Source: Myxococcus qinghaiensis | GTDB taxonomy: Bacteria > Myxococcota > Myxococcia > Myxococcales > Myxococcaceae | DNA: 64,000 nucleotides | Direction: 5' to 3' | Assembly (NCBI RefSeq): GCF_024198215.1 | Contig: NZ_JAKCFA010000019.1 | Coordinates: 1 to 64,000, forward strand | Part shown: piece after piece, positions 29,366 to 38,626 of the stretch | How positions within the stretch are numbered: the stretch's first letter is position 1 | Layout: every line of letters begins with the position of its first letter | Translations under genes and position numbers: made by a program | Notes under the pieces: model-generated | What the model saw: the letters and a program-made list of their open reading frames with translations, nothing else | Told to the model about the DNA's origin: nothing | Database searches by the model: none

Positions 29366-29668
29366 ATGACGATGAGCGAGCGGGAGGCCCTCGCAGAAGA
29401 ACTGCGGCGGGTGGAGGTGGCGTTGCAGCGAGCGTACGCGACGATGGACGGGAGTGCCGAATCGCGGACGCGGATGGCCAGGGCGAAGGCGGAGTACCGA
29501 ACGGCAGAGGCCGCGGCGCTGCACGCGCTGGGCGCCGAGGATGCGTTGAGTCTGGTGGAGGCGAATGACTCGGCGTGCGCTCACACCCCGGAGCAGGAAG
29601 CACTGCGGGAGTGGGTTGTTCGCGGGGCGAGAGAGTTGCCTCTTCACAGTGGCGAGCACCACGCATGA
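29366..29668 (+). CDS. Small helical hypothetical protein
   Basis: About 100 residues from ATG 29366, with GGGGA upstream; ATG 29372 is also possible. The product is almost wholly alpha-helical and charged (ALAEELRRVEVALQRAYATM), with probable coiled-coil character. It is divergent from the zinc-finger gene and converges on the cyclotransferase cluster. No family is recognised. Confidence 0.45.
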   Translation: MTMSEREALAEELRRVEVALQRAYATMDGSAESRTRMARAKAEYRTAEAAALHALGAEDALSLVEANDSACAHTPEQEALREWVVRGARELPLHSGEHHA

Positions 29669-29781
29669 GGTGCGCGCCTCCTGGACGTGTGTGAAACATC
29701 AGGTGAAACAGGACGCTTCGGCCGGCGGACGGGCCCGGGCCGCATGGGCATACCCTGAGAGGCATGCCATGCCGGCCCGGC

Positions 29782-30024
29782 TCACCCTCGCGTCGCCAGG
29801 CCCTCGCGCAGCATTTCATCCACGAGGGACGCGGCCTTCTCCTCGGCGGTTGCGCCCTGCACGCGCAGCGCCACGGACTCGAAACGCTGGGTATTGGCAA
29901 CCACCCAGTCGATGTACTCGGGAATGGAGAGGCGCTCCACGCCGAAGGCGATGTCCTGCATTCCCTTCACGATTTGGACGGCCGTGCCCTGGAAGACACG
30001 TCCGTCGCGCATGATGATCATCAT
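29782..30024 (-). CDS. Small hypothetical protein of the amidoligase cluster
   Basis: 80 residues. ATG 30024 overlaps the stop codon of the preceding gene by four bases (ATGA), and GGAGA lies seven bases upstream. That overlap identifies the start although the frame is open much further. The text begins MMIIMRDGRVFQGTAVQIVKG and is predicted beta then alpha; such small proteins are frequent in phage genomes. It is the third gene of a tightly coupled trio with two cyclotransferase-like genes. Confidence 0.6.
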   Translation of the reverse strand: MMIIMRDGRVFQGTAVQIVKGMQDIAFGVERLSIPEYIDWVVANTQRFESVALRVQGATAEEKAASLVDEMLREGLATRG

Positions 30025-30410
30025 GACTTCTTCTCCTTCAGGTGTGTGCGCCAGCAGCCGGACTCGATGATGGGGCGGCCAGCCAACCGCCCCTTGGGAA
30101 ACAGGTATGCCTCGACGCGGCCGGCACCGTCGAGGGCAATGGGACTGCGTTGGTAGAAGTGGGGGTGGCCCTCGAGCCTGTCGAGCGCCGCCAGCATGAG
30201 CGCGTCGACTTCGTACAGCTCCCCTGCGACAGCGTGCCTGCCTCCGGAGGCGAGGGTGGGGAAGGGCCCGTAGTCGTAGAGGCTGAAGCGGGGCTGCGTC
30301 CGCGCTGGGCCGATGAGGCGTGTGCCGCGCAGGAGGCGGTGGTTGGGCTCGCCGGACAGCAGCGTTCCGTAGACAAAGATGCGCGTCGGGGTGCTTGCGG
30401 CGGCCTTCAT
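30021..30410 (-). CDS. Gamma-glutamylcyclotransferase-like (AIG2-like) protein 1
   Basis: 129 residues. The family's phosphate-binding-like motif appears as FVYGTLLSGE (residues 12-21). The catalytic glutamate is E80 in LDRLEGHPHFYQR. Family members convert gamma-glutamyl amino acids or amines to 5-oxoproline and the free amine. Both ends overlap neighbours by four bases, so translation of the trio is coupled. The amidoligase lies just upstream in the same orientation, giving a likely make-and-break pair acting on isopeptide or gamma-glutamyl linkages. Confidence 0.8.
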   Translation of the reverse strand: MKAAASTPTRIFVYGTLLSGEPNHRLLRGTRLIGPARTQPRFSLYDYGPFPTLASGGRHAVAGELYEVDALMLAALDRLEGHPHFYQRSPIALDGAGRVEAYLFPKGRLAGRPIIESGCWRTHLKEKKS

Positions 30411-30847
30411 GCCGCACCTCCGAGTGCATCCTCCAGCGTGGTGCGGTTGAAGCGCAGCTTCCCGTACGCGCGCCAGAGGATGTGGAAGTAGTGGGCTGTG
30501 GGCGGCCAGCTTGCGAAGTCGTCCTCGGGCTGAAGGTACACCTGTGCGCGGTGACGCTTGCCTGTACTGTCTGTCATCAGTCGAGTGGTGCGTCGGTAGG
30601 TGACGGGATGTCCTTCATACGCATCGAGGGCTTGCAAGTCCTCTGTGTCGAGGCGGTACAGCAGCCCTTCGACGTGGGCGCCGCGCACTCGTTGGAGGCT
30701 GGCGACGCCACCACCCCAGCGCCGGCTGAAGCCGCCAAACACCAGGGTGTAGCCGGGCAGCGTCGCGCGGGCTTCGACGGTGGCGCCAGGGCAGCGCGTC
30801 CGCATTTGTGCCCTGTCGAGGTTTGAGCCGTAGGCGAAGTAGAGCAT
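30407..30847 (-). CDS. Gamma-glutamylcyclotransferase-like (AIG2-like) protein 2
   Basis: 146 residues. FAYGSNLD at residues 4-11 is the hallmark motif and E78 in LDAYEGHPVTYRR is the expected catalytic glutamate. It is clearly diverged from the other copy and closer to the GGCT/ChaC-like FAYGSNL type, so the pair are not a recent duplication. It overlaps the next gene by four bases. Two cyclotransferases beside one amidoligase suggests they act on different products or stages. Confidence 0.8.
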   Translation of the reverse strand: MLYFAYGSNLDRAQMRTRCPGATVEARATLPGYTLVFGGFSRRWGGGVASLQRVRGAHVEGLLYRLDTEDLQALDAYEGHPVTYRRTTRLMTDSTGKRHRAQVYLQPEDDFASWPPTAHYFHILWRAYGKLRFNRTTLEDALGGAA

Positions 30848-30933
30848 GGGTTTCTCGTGTTGGAGACGGGCGTGCGGCCCGCCGATGTCATTGCCAGCCA
30901 GGGCGCCCGAAGGGCCCTGGCGTGAAGGCCGCT

Positions 30934-31890
<957 letters not shown>

Positions 31891-31940
31891 GGAGTTTGCC
31901 TCTCGCATTCGCGCGGGGCTGTGGCGCCCGTCGCGAAACA

Positions 31941-31973
31941 CATACACGCTCTTGTGTGTGAATGAAGCAAGTC
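31941..31973 (-). promoter_or_regulatory. Motif B, copy 1 (upstream of amidoligase)
   Basis: On the minus strand this reads GACTTG, 15 bases, AGAGCG, two bases, TATG. The same 33-base layout recurs at 33222 and 33584 with exactly conserved spacing. A TTG element and a TAT-containing element 17-18 bases apart fit a sigma-70 type promoter, and the AGAGCG block is extra conservation. It ends about 50 bases before the amidoligase start codon, within the otherwise empty gap 31891-32227. Confidence 0.6.
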
Positions 31974-32227
31974 CACTTCGACTGCCGAAAGGGCGGATTT
32001 GGGCGTCTGGAATGCTCGCGAGAATACGCGGGGTTTCACGCCCGCCCTCGGCGGGTGGGGCATGTTCGAGGTGCCTGGGTTGCGGCGGGCGGGGGGAACC
32101 CCAGTGTGTGATTGCCTCGGCGGGGGAGAGCCGGGGGGCGCGCCGCACGCGGCGCCCGCGAGCGTCTTGCGAAGTGCCTCAGGTCGGAGGGCTTCGGGGC
32201 CCTGTTGCTTCGTCGCCGTGGTGGGCC

Positions 32228-32842
32228 TCACTCCTCTTTGGGAGCGAAGAGCGCGGCGGCCTCGGTGGCGCCCATGGCCGCGAGTTCGCGGTGCACCGCG
32301 CGGCGGAAGAAGCGAGTCCGGCTCGGCAGGCCCGCGTCGCGCCAGGCCTTGTCCAGGACTTCGAGTTCTTTCGCGTCGAAGGAGAGAGGGATGACGCGCT
32401 TGCCGTCAGCGCCCACCTTCACCTCGCGCTCGGGGCGAGGGCCCACCGGCACGCGTCCGGCCTCCGCCTCCCGAATCTTCCAGTGGAGGTAAGAGGGGTT
32501 GCTGCTGCCCGTCGGGCGCCCCACGGCTTCGCGGTACTTCGCCTGCAGTTCGCCAATCGTCATGGAAGCGAAGCGCCCTCGCTGGCGGGCCGGCTGCGTG
32601 CCCTCGGACGAGGCGGTGGCCTGCGCCGCAGGGGCCGAAGGCGCGCTGGGGGCCGTGGCCGTCGCCCGGTGGGTGGGGCTTCTCCGCTTCTTCGCGGCGA
32701 GTGCCTCCTCGATGCGGCGGATGAGGTGCGTCTTGTTGGGGCTGCGCGTCTCCTCACCGACGACTTCGCGGTACCGGGCGCGCAGCTCCGTCAGGTTCAT
32801 CGTCTCCAGCTTCTTCGTCTTCGGTGCGGTGGTACGGGGCAT
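32228..32842 (-). CDS. Protein with two DUF2924-like segments and a basic C-terminus
   Basis: 204 residues from ATG 32842, with GGAAAGGA upstream. Two segments share a pattern: MNLTELRARYREVVGEETRSPNKTHLIRRI near the start, and MTIGELQAKYREAVGRPTGSSNPSYLHWKI after a Pro/Ala linker. Both resemble the repeat of DUF2924 proteins found in phages and integrative elements. The C-terminal 50 residues (SFDAKELEVLDKAWRDAGL) could be a ribbon-helix-helix. It is probably a DNA-binding protein of the element. No clear motif B lies upstream, only a degenerate AGACGTGTAC. Confidence 0.5.
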   Translation of the reverse strand: MPRTTAPKTKKLETMNLTELRARYREVVGEETRSPNKTHLIRRIEEALAAKKRRSPTHRATATAPSAPSAPAAQATASSEGTQPARQRGRFASMTIGELQAKYREAVGRPTGSSNPSYLHWKIREAEAGRVPVGPRPEREVKVGADGKRVIPLSFDAKELEVLDKAWRDAGLPSRTRFFRRAVHRELAAMGATEAAALFAPKEE

Positions 32843-32957
32843 GGTGGTGTTTTCCTTTCCGGGCCGTGGGTACACGTCTGCCGTTCACGAGGGCGGCCCG
32901 GCGGCCCTCATGCGCGGCTGCCCCGCTGCGCGGGGCGTGGGTGGTTGAGAGGAGGCG

Positions 32958-33182
32958 CTACTCGCTGCGGGCGTTGCTGGCGGCGCTCAGGCCTGCTTGG
33001 TAGGCCGCTTCGAGGGCATCCCTCAGTTGCCACACCGCCACCTCGTAGAAGTCGAGGCTGCCGCTATTGCGTGTCTTCAGCGTTTCGATGTTCATCTCCT
33101 CGCGCACAATGCGCTCGAGGGTCTCTGCGGGCGCCTGGGCGGGCTTCGAGGCATTGGCGGGGCGGGGCTTGCGGGATGTCAT
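32958..33182 (-). CDS. DUF6900-type small protein
   Basis: 74 residues. ATG 33182 is chosen because motif B and an AAAGGA site lie just upstream; the frame is open further but not coding-like. After a Pro/Ala-rich start the text reads RIVREEMNIETLKTRNSGSLDF followed by EVAVWQLRDALEAAYQAG, which is the conserved core of DUF6900. Such proteins are common in phages and plasmids and have no known function. Confidence 0.65.
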   Translation of the reverse strand: MTSRKPRPANASKPAQAPAETLERIVREEMNIETLKTRNSGSLDFYEVAVWQLRDALEAAYQAGLSAASNARSE

Positions 33183-33221
33183 TGTTTTGTCCTTTCGTGC
33201 GTCTTGGGCGGGCGTGTGAGG

Positions 33222-33254
33222 CATATGCGCTCTGGTTCGCGCGTATGGCAAGTC
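33222..33254 (-). promoter_or_regulatory. Motif B, copy 2 (upstream of DUF6900 gene)
   Basis: GACTTG, 15 bases, AGAGCG, two bases, TATG on the minus strand. It ends 40 bases upstream of the DUF6900 start codon and overlaps the last codon of the preceding gene. A separate promoter at this point would let the DUF6900 gene be expressed independently of its neighbour. Confidence 0.6.
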
Positions 33255-33549
33255 ATTGTGCGCTGGGATTGCGCAGGTGCGCGAAGCACTCCAAGTCGAC
33301 GGCGCGCGGGTCGACATGCACGAAGGAGGTGGTGCTGTCCGGGCGAATGGGAGCAGCGTCGATGCAGTCCTCGGCAGTGACGCCTCCGAGGCGCGCCAGC
33401 TTCTCGTCGTCATTCACGTAGTAGTCGTCCGCGTCCGGGGTGGCGTCTGGGCGGAGGCCGCCGCGCAACACCGCGAAAATGCGGACCTTCTGCCCCCGGA
33501 GGCCGGGGATTTCGTTGCCGAGGTAGGTGGTGTCGGTGCCAATAATCAT
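33253..33549 (-). CDS. Small hypothetical protein, 98 residues
   Basis: The ATG at 33549 lies 35 bases after motif B copy 3 and GGGAGA precedes it. The protein begins MIIGTDTTYLGNEIPGLRGQKVRIF and looks like a small beta-barrel or SH3-like fold rich in acidic residues (PDADDYYVNDDEK). No family is recognised. Its position between motif B copies 2 and 3 indicates a single-gene transcription unit. Confidence 0.6.
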   Translation of the reverse strand: MIIGTDTTYLGNEIPGLRGQKVRIFAVLRGGLRPDATPDADDYYVNDDEKLARLGGVTAEDCIDAAPIRPDSTTSFVHVDPRAVDLECFAHLRNPSAQ

Positions 33550-33583
33550 ATGTGTCTCCCTGGCGCGCGGTGGCGCGCGAAGG

Positions 33584-33616
33584 CATACACGCTCTGTCTT
33601 CGAGATATATCAAGTC
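33584..33616 (-). promoter_or_regulatory. Motif B, copy 3 (upstream of the 98-residue protein gene)
   Basis: GACTTG, 15 bases, AGAGCG, two bases, TATG on the minus strand, with an AT-rich spacer. It ends 35 bases before the start codon of the gene it precedes. Confidence 0.6.
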
Positions 33617-33683
33617 GAAGAGAGAGGGATTCGGGACGCCCCTGGGCATGGCTGGCGCAGGGGTATTTGCTGGCAGTGTATGA

Positions 33684-34121
33684 CTATTGACTGGATTCCC
33701 CCGGGACGCGGGGCTGCTCGTCGGGGGGCACCGCGATTCGGAGGCCTTGGGGGAACCAGCGCTCGCGAGTCTCCTGCGACAGGGGCCGCACCACCACCTT
33801 GCCGGCACCGCCCCCCTTGGGCTTGAGCCCCGTGTGCAGGCGGCCGCGCTGGACGAGCTCCGCGTGGATGTGGCCGACGAGGAGTCGGTGGAGATGGCCG
33901 AAGCTGCCTGGCGCCGGGTGCTCCGGCTCACCCTCGGCCGCGCGGATGAGGAACTCGGTGGAGCGGCAGGCGGGGCACGGCGGAAGTTGGACGAGGCCGT
34001 CGTCCACGTCTTCCCGACGGGCGACGCCGACCTCCAGGGAATTGAGGGAGAGGCGGTTGCCGCTGCCGCACCGGGCGCAGCGTTGAAGTACGTCCTCGCT
34101 GGTGACTTCGTGAATGGCCAT
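33684..34121 (-). CDS. Zinc-ribbon protein following the tail fibre gene
   Basis: 145 residues. Two cysteine pairs, CARC at residues 15-18 and CPAC near 49-52, form a zinc ribbon. The C-terminal half (KVVVRPLSQETRERWFPQGLRI) is basic. The gene starts ten bases after the fibre gene ends, so it belongs to that transcription unit. Small zinc-ribbon proteins are frequent in phages, and no function can be assigned. Confidence 0.6.
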   Translation of the reverse strand: MAIHEVTSEDVLQRCARCGSGNRLSLNSLEVGVARREDVDDGLVQLPPCPACRSTEFLIRAAEGEPEHPAPGSFGHLHRLLVGHIHAELVQRGRLHTGLKPKGGGAGKVVVRPLSQETRERWFPQGLRIAVPPDEQPRVPGESSQ

Positions 34122-34131
34122 GGGGGCGCCC

Positions 34132-36042
34132 TTACGCGACAGCGGTGTACGAGCCGAACCAGTACGTCGCGGCGAGGCCTGGGAGGTTTTGGTGGCTGTA
34201 GAAGGCGAAGCCGTCTCTGTCCGGCACCATGACGGTGGGGTTGCCGACGAAGCTTCCGCTGGTGGCGTAGGGGCTGAGGGTGATGGAGGAGGGCGCGGTG
34301 GGGAAGCGACTGCGGAACGTCACCGAGCCGCCTCCGGCCAGGCTGTCGTGAGCGACGGTGTCGCTGTTGCTGTACTGGAGGCCGAGCCGGCCCACCTCGC
34401 GCACGCTGCCCGCCAACTCGAAGGAGGTGTTGCTGGCGGTGCTACTCAGCGGGAGTCGCAACGTGCGCGTCCAGGAGGCGAAGGTGGCGGTGAGGCTGGC
34501 GTCATGGAGGAACTCGGCCTCGTTGCGTGAGAGGCGGAAGCCACCTGCAGCGGCCCCGGTGGTGTCCCGGGCCCAGGCGCTTCCATCCCAGGCGGCGTTG
34601 AGGGTGAACCACACCGAGTCGCTGTCGGCGTAGAGACGCAGGCGCGCGGCTGCGCCGCCCGCGCCCTGGGTGTCGAGGAGAAGGACACGACCGGCGCCGA
34701 GGACGGGCTGGAGGATGGCCTTGTGCTGGCCCGCCGACGTCTCGTTGCCGCGGAAGTGCCCGCCGCTGAAGGCCCCGAGGACTTCGGCGAGGGCGGCTTC
34801 CAAGGTGCCTGCCGTGAGGAGGTCGCCCGTGTCCGCGACGGAGACGGCGGAGGCCGCGTGGGCCCCCGCTCCCTGGGTGACGTGCCCGTTGAGGAAGCCC
34901 AGCAGCGCGGCCATCTGCTGCCGCAGGCTGCTGGCAGGGAGGGAGTGGGGCGCCCCGGCCAGCGCGTCTCCTCCGACACGAGAGGCGCCAGGACTGTTTG
35001 CCGTCGTCTCGCCGAGGCGGGTGACGACCTCCTGGAGTTGAGCCTGCACGCTGGTGCCGCTGATGTAGCCGTGGGGTGTGGCGCCAATGGCGCTGGCGTG
35101 GTGTGCCCCGGTGGCCGCGCCTTGGTGGGCGTTGACGAATCCAAGCAGCGAGGAGAGCTGCGCGTCCACGGTGCCCGCCGGCAGCAGGTTGGGCGTGCCG
35201 GGCACCGCGTCCGCGCCCACGCGGGAGGCGCCCGGCGTGCCAGCAGCGGCCGAGGAGAGCTTGTCGACGACTTCGTCCACGGCCGCCTGCACGGTGGTGG
35301 CGCCAACGAAGCCATGGGGCGCGTAGTCCACGGCGCTGGCCGCGTGCCTCCGGGTGGCGCCGGAGAAGTGCCCGGCCAGCTCGGCGTCCACCTCGTCCAG
35401 TGTCGCCTGCACCGTCTGGGCGCTGGGGCTCAGGACGTCCCAGGTGCCGCTCTCCACGGCCACCGAGGTGCCCCTCGCGAAGATGAAGGCCTGCCGGCGA
35501 GAGGTGTCCAAGTCCGCGGCGAGAATCTGCGTCTGCCCGGGGCGCCGCCGGACGTCACACAGCAGCAGCTCGTCGGGCTGGAGGGCGGGCTTGGGCGCCT
35601 GGCCGACGGGGCCCTCCGGCGCCTGGCGCACCACCAACTCGAAGGACTCGTCGCGGCGGAAGTACACCTGCTGGGAGTTGCCGTCCGTGCGCGGCTCCGA
35701 CAGCAGGCGGGTGAAGCGCAGGAAGATGCCCAGCCACCGCTCGCTGCCGGAGGTGGAGACGTCGGTGGGAATGCCCGACAAGTCCACCGCGCAGTCCACC
35801 GTTTGCCCAGTGCCGACGAAGATGCGCTGGCCGAGGTTGTCGTACGCGCGGCCCGGGGCCGTCAGGTCGACGGAGAGGTTGGGCACGGGGGAGTGCGGCG
35901 CGGGCACTGCCCCGGAGATGACGCCGTGGACGCCCAAGTCCGAGGCGAGGTTTCGGTCCGCCTGCTCCAACTGCGCGAAGGCCAAGTCCAGCTCGGCCTC
36001 CGTCACCTTCTGCCTGAAGTGAAAGTCCAGCCGGTTGCTCAT
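34132..36042 (-). CDS. Tail fibre-like protein
   Basis: 636 residues from ATG 36042, with TGGAGG upstream and motif A just before it. The N-terminal 180 residues (LDFHFRQKVTEAELDLAFAQLEQADRNLA) look like a baseplate-attachment domain. Residues about 200-430 contain at least three imperfect repeats of about 60-90 residues around HGFVGATTVQAAVDEVV, HGYISGTSVQAQLQEVV and TGDLLTAGTLEAALAEVL, typical of trimeric fibre shafts. The C-terminus is beta-rich and ends with a YWFGSYTAVA strand, probably the receptor-binding tip. It is the last structural gene of the tail, transcribed in its own unit. Confidence 0.7.
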   Translation of the reverse strand: MSNRLDFHFRQKVTEAELDLAFAQLEQADRNLASDLGVHGVISGAVPAPHSPVPNLSVDLTAPGRAYDNLGQRIFVGTGQTVDCAVDLSGIPTDVSTSGSERWLGIFLRFTRLLSEPRTDGNSQQVYFRRDESFELVVRQAPEGPVGQAPKPALQPDELLLCDVRRRPGQTQILAADLDTSRRQAFIFARGTSVAVESGTWDVLSPSAQTVQATLDEVDAELAGHFSGATRRHAASAVDYAPHGFVGATTVQAAVDEVVDKLSSAAAGTPGASRVGADAVPGTPNLLPAGTVDAQLSSLLGFVNAHQGAATGAHHASAIGATPHGYISGTSVQAQLQEVVTRLGETTANSPGASRVGGDALAGAPHSLPASSLRQQMAALLGFLNGHVTQGAGAHAASAVSVADTGDLLTAGTLEAALAEVLGAFSGGHFRGNETSAGQHKAILQPVLGAGRVLLLDTQGAGGAAARLRLYADSDSVWFTLNAAWDGSAWARDTTGAAAGGFRLSRNEAEFLHDASLTATFASWTRTLRLPLSSTASNTSFELAGSVREVGRLGLQYSNSDTVAHDSLAGGGSVTFRSRFPTAPSSITLSPYATSGSFVGNPTVMVPDRDGFAFYSHQNLPGLAATYWFGSYTAVA

Positions 36043-36061
36043 GCCTGCGCCCTCCAGAGGA

Positions 36062-36094
36062 AGGCAAAGGCATGGCGCGAGAAATCGGGGACAT
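36062..36094 (-). promoter_or_regulatory. Motif A, copy 4 (upstream of tail fibre)
   Basis: On the minus strand: ATGTCCCCGATTT, nine bases, then TGCCTTTGCCT, with the same 33-base length as copies 1 and 2 and two mismatches in the second block. It ends 19 bases before the fibre start codon, directly abutting the TGGAGG ribosome-binding site. Confidence 0.6.
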
Positions 36095-36207
36095 CGCAAG
36101 TACGACGGCGAAGGAGGTTCGTTCTAGCTCGTATCCATGCGGCTACGCGCTGGGCATCTGCTCAATGCCGCTGTCCTCCCCGGCTCGACCGCCAGGAGCC
36201 TTGCGGC

Positions 36208-36792
36208 TCAGCGCCCGTACTGGCGATTGAAGCACTCGGCTATCCACCGCTTCACCTCCTCTCTGTCATGAGGGGTGCGTGGGCTAAGAGAGGTGGTGCC
36301 AATCTTCTCCCGGAGGCGAGCCATCTCCGATGAACAATCCCGGGTCTGCACCAGTGTTCCGCCCTCGAAGAGCAGTTCGTACACCCTGCGGAACTTCCAC
36401 ACAGGGTGAAAGCCCATGTGCACATAGAGCTCCCGGACGAAGTCGGCCGCGAGGAGGAGCCCTCCGGTGAAAGGGACGGGGGCAGACAGATTGCGATAGG
36501 CAATGCAGTGGAACTGCTCAGAGTAGACGGGGAGCTGCTCGAACAGGGACGGCCCCTTTCCGTGCCGAGCTGCTATTGCCGCCGGGGGCGGTAACCCAAT
36601 GTGGAGTTGCTGGAGGCGCAGCGACTCGGCGATGACCTCGTAGGTGCACCAATAGCCGCGATAGCATGCCGTCGAAATCATCTCAGGGGCGAGGCCGTGC
36701 TGTGGAGGCTCGAAGAGGCCCTCGCCGCTGGCGGCGGCGAGGACGAACTCTTGTTCTCTGAAGATGAGGGTGTCGCTGATTTGTGCGGTCAT
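36208..36792 (-). CDS. Hypothetical protein inserted between tail blocks
   Basis: 194 residues from ATG 36792; no strong ribosome-binding site is seen and ATG 36819 is possible. The beginning, TAQISDTLIFREQEFVLAA then FEPPQHGLAPEMISTACYRGYWCTYEV, belongs to a type of small hypothetical protein that I have seen widely but cannot name. The second part is helical and charged. It separates the gpI-like gene from the fibre gene and its codon use is less GC-rich than theirs. It may be a cargo gene acquired later. Confidence 0.5.
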   Translation of the reverse strand: MTAQISDTLIFREQEFVLAAASGEGLFEPPQHGLAPEMISTACYRGYWCTYEVIAESLRLQQLHIGLPPPAAIAARHGKGPSLFEQLPVYSEQFHCIAYRNLSAPVPFTGGLLLAADFVRELYVHMGFHPVWKFRRVYELLFEGGTLVQTRDCSSEMARLREKIGTTSLSPRTPHDREEVKRWIAECFNRQYGR

Positions 36793-36879
36793 GGTGCCTA
36801 CAGGGTATGCGGGTGCCATTTCCTGACGACAACCCCCCGGTGCAGAGTGCCGCCCACCGTGGCACCAGATGGATGCCAA

Positions 36880-38217
36880 TCAGTGCAGCGTCGTCGTCTC
36901 GCCCAACTCGCTGAGTCCCAGCTCCCAGTGCTCCGGGAGAATGGGCGGCAGGGGCTCCACCAGGTCCACGAAGTGCGTGTGCGCGGGCTTGAGGTACTCG
37001 ACGAGGGTGCGCAGGCGCTGGCGCTCCGCGGGCGAGAGGAGACGCTCCACCTCGACGTTGAAGGCGTAGCGGGCGAAGCGCTCTGAGGGCCCCAGCACCC
37101 AGTCCACGCCCAGCTCGGACTCACCCAGCACGAGGGTGTCCGAGGCGAACGGGGAGATGGCCCTCACCTCGATGCCCAGAAAGAAGCGGATGGCGTTGCG
37201 CAAGCCCAGCGCGGTGCCCTTCTGGCGGTACATGTCCACGAGGACGGAGGCCAGCCGGCGCCGGGCGAGGACGTCCAACTCGAAGGCGAAGGGGTTGCCC
37301 AAGTCCTGGAGGATGGCGTCCAGGAAGGACTCCGGCGCGCGCTCCAGGTCAAAGACGTCGGGGAAGGCGTCCAAGTCGGCGAGGAGCAGATCCGTCACCT
37401 CCTGGAGGCAGGAGATGAAGCGGCGCAAGTCTCCCGTCACGTCGTCGCGGTGGTTGTGGCGGGGCAGCATGTCCCAGAGCTGAAAGCTCCGGGAGGGCGG
37501 CCGGGCTGGCCGGAAGCCAGGAAAGGTGGCGCGGTGGTAGGGGGCGAGCACCGGGTTGCCGTGTGCGTCCGTCACGCCCTCCACGCGCACTTCATACACC
37601 ACGTCCGGCGTCAGCTCCGTGTCGAGGAAGAGGTGGACGAGGGGGCCGTCCGCCGCAGCCTCGAGGGAAGCGACTGGGACTGCGGGCGCACCGCGAGGTG
37701 TGAAGGTGAAGCGCGCCGAGGGCGGCACCCGGACGGACTCGTCGAAGGCGAGGCGCACCGACTTCGGCGCCAGGGACTGGGCGCCCACGAGACGGGGCGC
37801 TACCCTGTCCTCCACGGTGAAGGTGTACGTCTCGTCGAGGAGGTGCGCGGCGCCCGCCGTGGCCGAGACGACGCGGACGGAGACGGCGGCCTGGCTGGCC
37901 AGCGGCACCGCTGGGTGGAGCACCACGCGCAGGGTGTCCGCCGTCTGCGTCACCTCCGCCAGAGGCCCCGCGAAGGCGGGTGTCACCTCTGCGCTGGCGC
38001 CGCCCTCGAATGCGAGGACTCCGCCCACCCAGACGCGTGTGGCCGCCCGGGCGATGCCGTCCACGCCGACGTCCACCAGCTCCAGCTCCAGCACGGAGTC
38101 GACGGGGACGTCCTCCTCCCCTGGGCCCGGAGCGCGGTTGAGGAGGAGGGGGCGGCGCGTCTCGGCGAAGAGGGAGACGGTGTCGACGTAGAGGGTGGGC
38201 AGCTCAACCGTGGCCAT
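36880..38217 (-). CDS. Phage tail protein I-like baseplate protein
   Basis: 445 residues. The C-terminal 230 match the phage tail protein domain of P2 gpI type (TIGR02242-like): [24 protein letters not shown], then [23 protein letters not shown], then the [12 protein letters not shown] motif. The first 210 residues are two or more Ig-like beta domains with Big-type features ([23 protein letters not shown]). This wedge protein connects the baseplate to fibres. It is the last gene of the block headed by baseplate J. Confidence 0.75.
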   Translation of the reverse strand: MATVELPTLYVDTVSLFAETRRPLLLNRAPGPGEEDVPVDSVLELELVDVGVDGIARAATRVWVGGVLAFEGGASAEVTPAFAGPLAEVTQTADTLRVVLHPAVPLASQAAVSVRVVSATAGAAHLLDETYTFTVEDRVAPRLVGAQSLAPKSVRLAFDESVRVPPSARFTFTPRGAPAVPVASLEAAADGPLVHLFLDTELTPDVVYEVRVEGVTDAHGNPVLAPYHRATFPGFRPARPPSRSFQLWDMLPRHNHRDDVTGDLRRFISCLQEVTDLLLADLDAFPDVFDLERAPESFLDAILQDLGNPFAFELDVLARRRLASVLVDMYRQKGTALGLRNAIRFFLGIEVRAISPFASDTLVLGESELGVDWVLGPSERFARYAFNVEVERLLSPAERQRLRTLVEYLKPAHTHFVDLVEPLPPILPEHWELGLSELGETTTLH

Positions 38218-38226
38218 GGCGACACC

Positions 38227-38622
38227 TCATGGGGAAACGAGCTCCAGGCGGACGCCTACCGTGTGGACGCCGGAGAGCTTCGAGACGTTGGCGGCCATGT
38301 CCCCGAGGAGGCGCTCGCGGCCGGGGCGCCCGAGGCAGCGGGCGTACTTCACGTTGTCGACGACGAGGGACGCCTCCCAGGCCAGGCCCGCCGGGGCTGC
38401 TGAGGGCACACGGAGGCGCAAGGCGGCGCGGACCAGGTCCACGCTGGTGACGTCCACGGCTTGCGTCACCTCGGCGAAGTCCCCGGGGGCCAGCTCGAAG
38501 CGGCGCCCAGGCTCCTCGTCGCCGAGGACGAAGAGGTACTCGCCCGAGGCGGGCGTGCCCCGCTGGGGCCGGATGCGTCCCTGGCCCAGGCCGAGGCGGC
38601 TGGTGAAGGCGGTGAGGGCCAT
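38227..38622 (-). CDS. Hypothetical tail-associated protein
   Basis: 131 residues from ATG 38622, between a lectin-like appendage protein and the gpI-like protein with gaps of four and nine bases. It is beta-rich (EYLFVLGDEEPGRRFELAPGDF) with a helical end. By position it is a virion appendage or baseplate accessory protein. No family is recognised. Confidence 0.55.
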   Translation of the reverse strand: MALTAFTSRLGLGQGRIRPQRGTPASGEYLFVLGDEEPGRRFELAPGDFAEVTQAVDVTSVDLVRAALRLRVPSAAPAGLAWEASLVVDNVKYARCLGRPGRERLLGDMAANVSKLSGVHTVGVRLELVSP

Positions 38623-38626
38623 GGCT

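Noticed and set aside
38298-38320. A plus-strand ATGTCCCC match that might have been another motif A
   Set aside because: It is inside a structural gene, on the wrong strand, and the GGCCTTTG block is absent at the expected distance.
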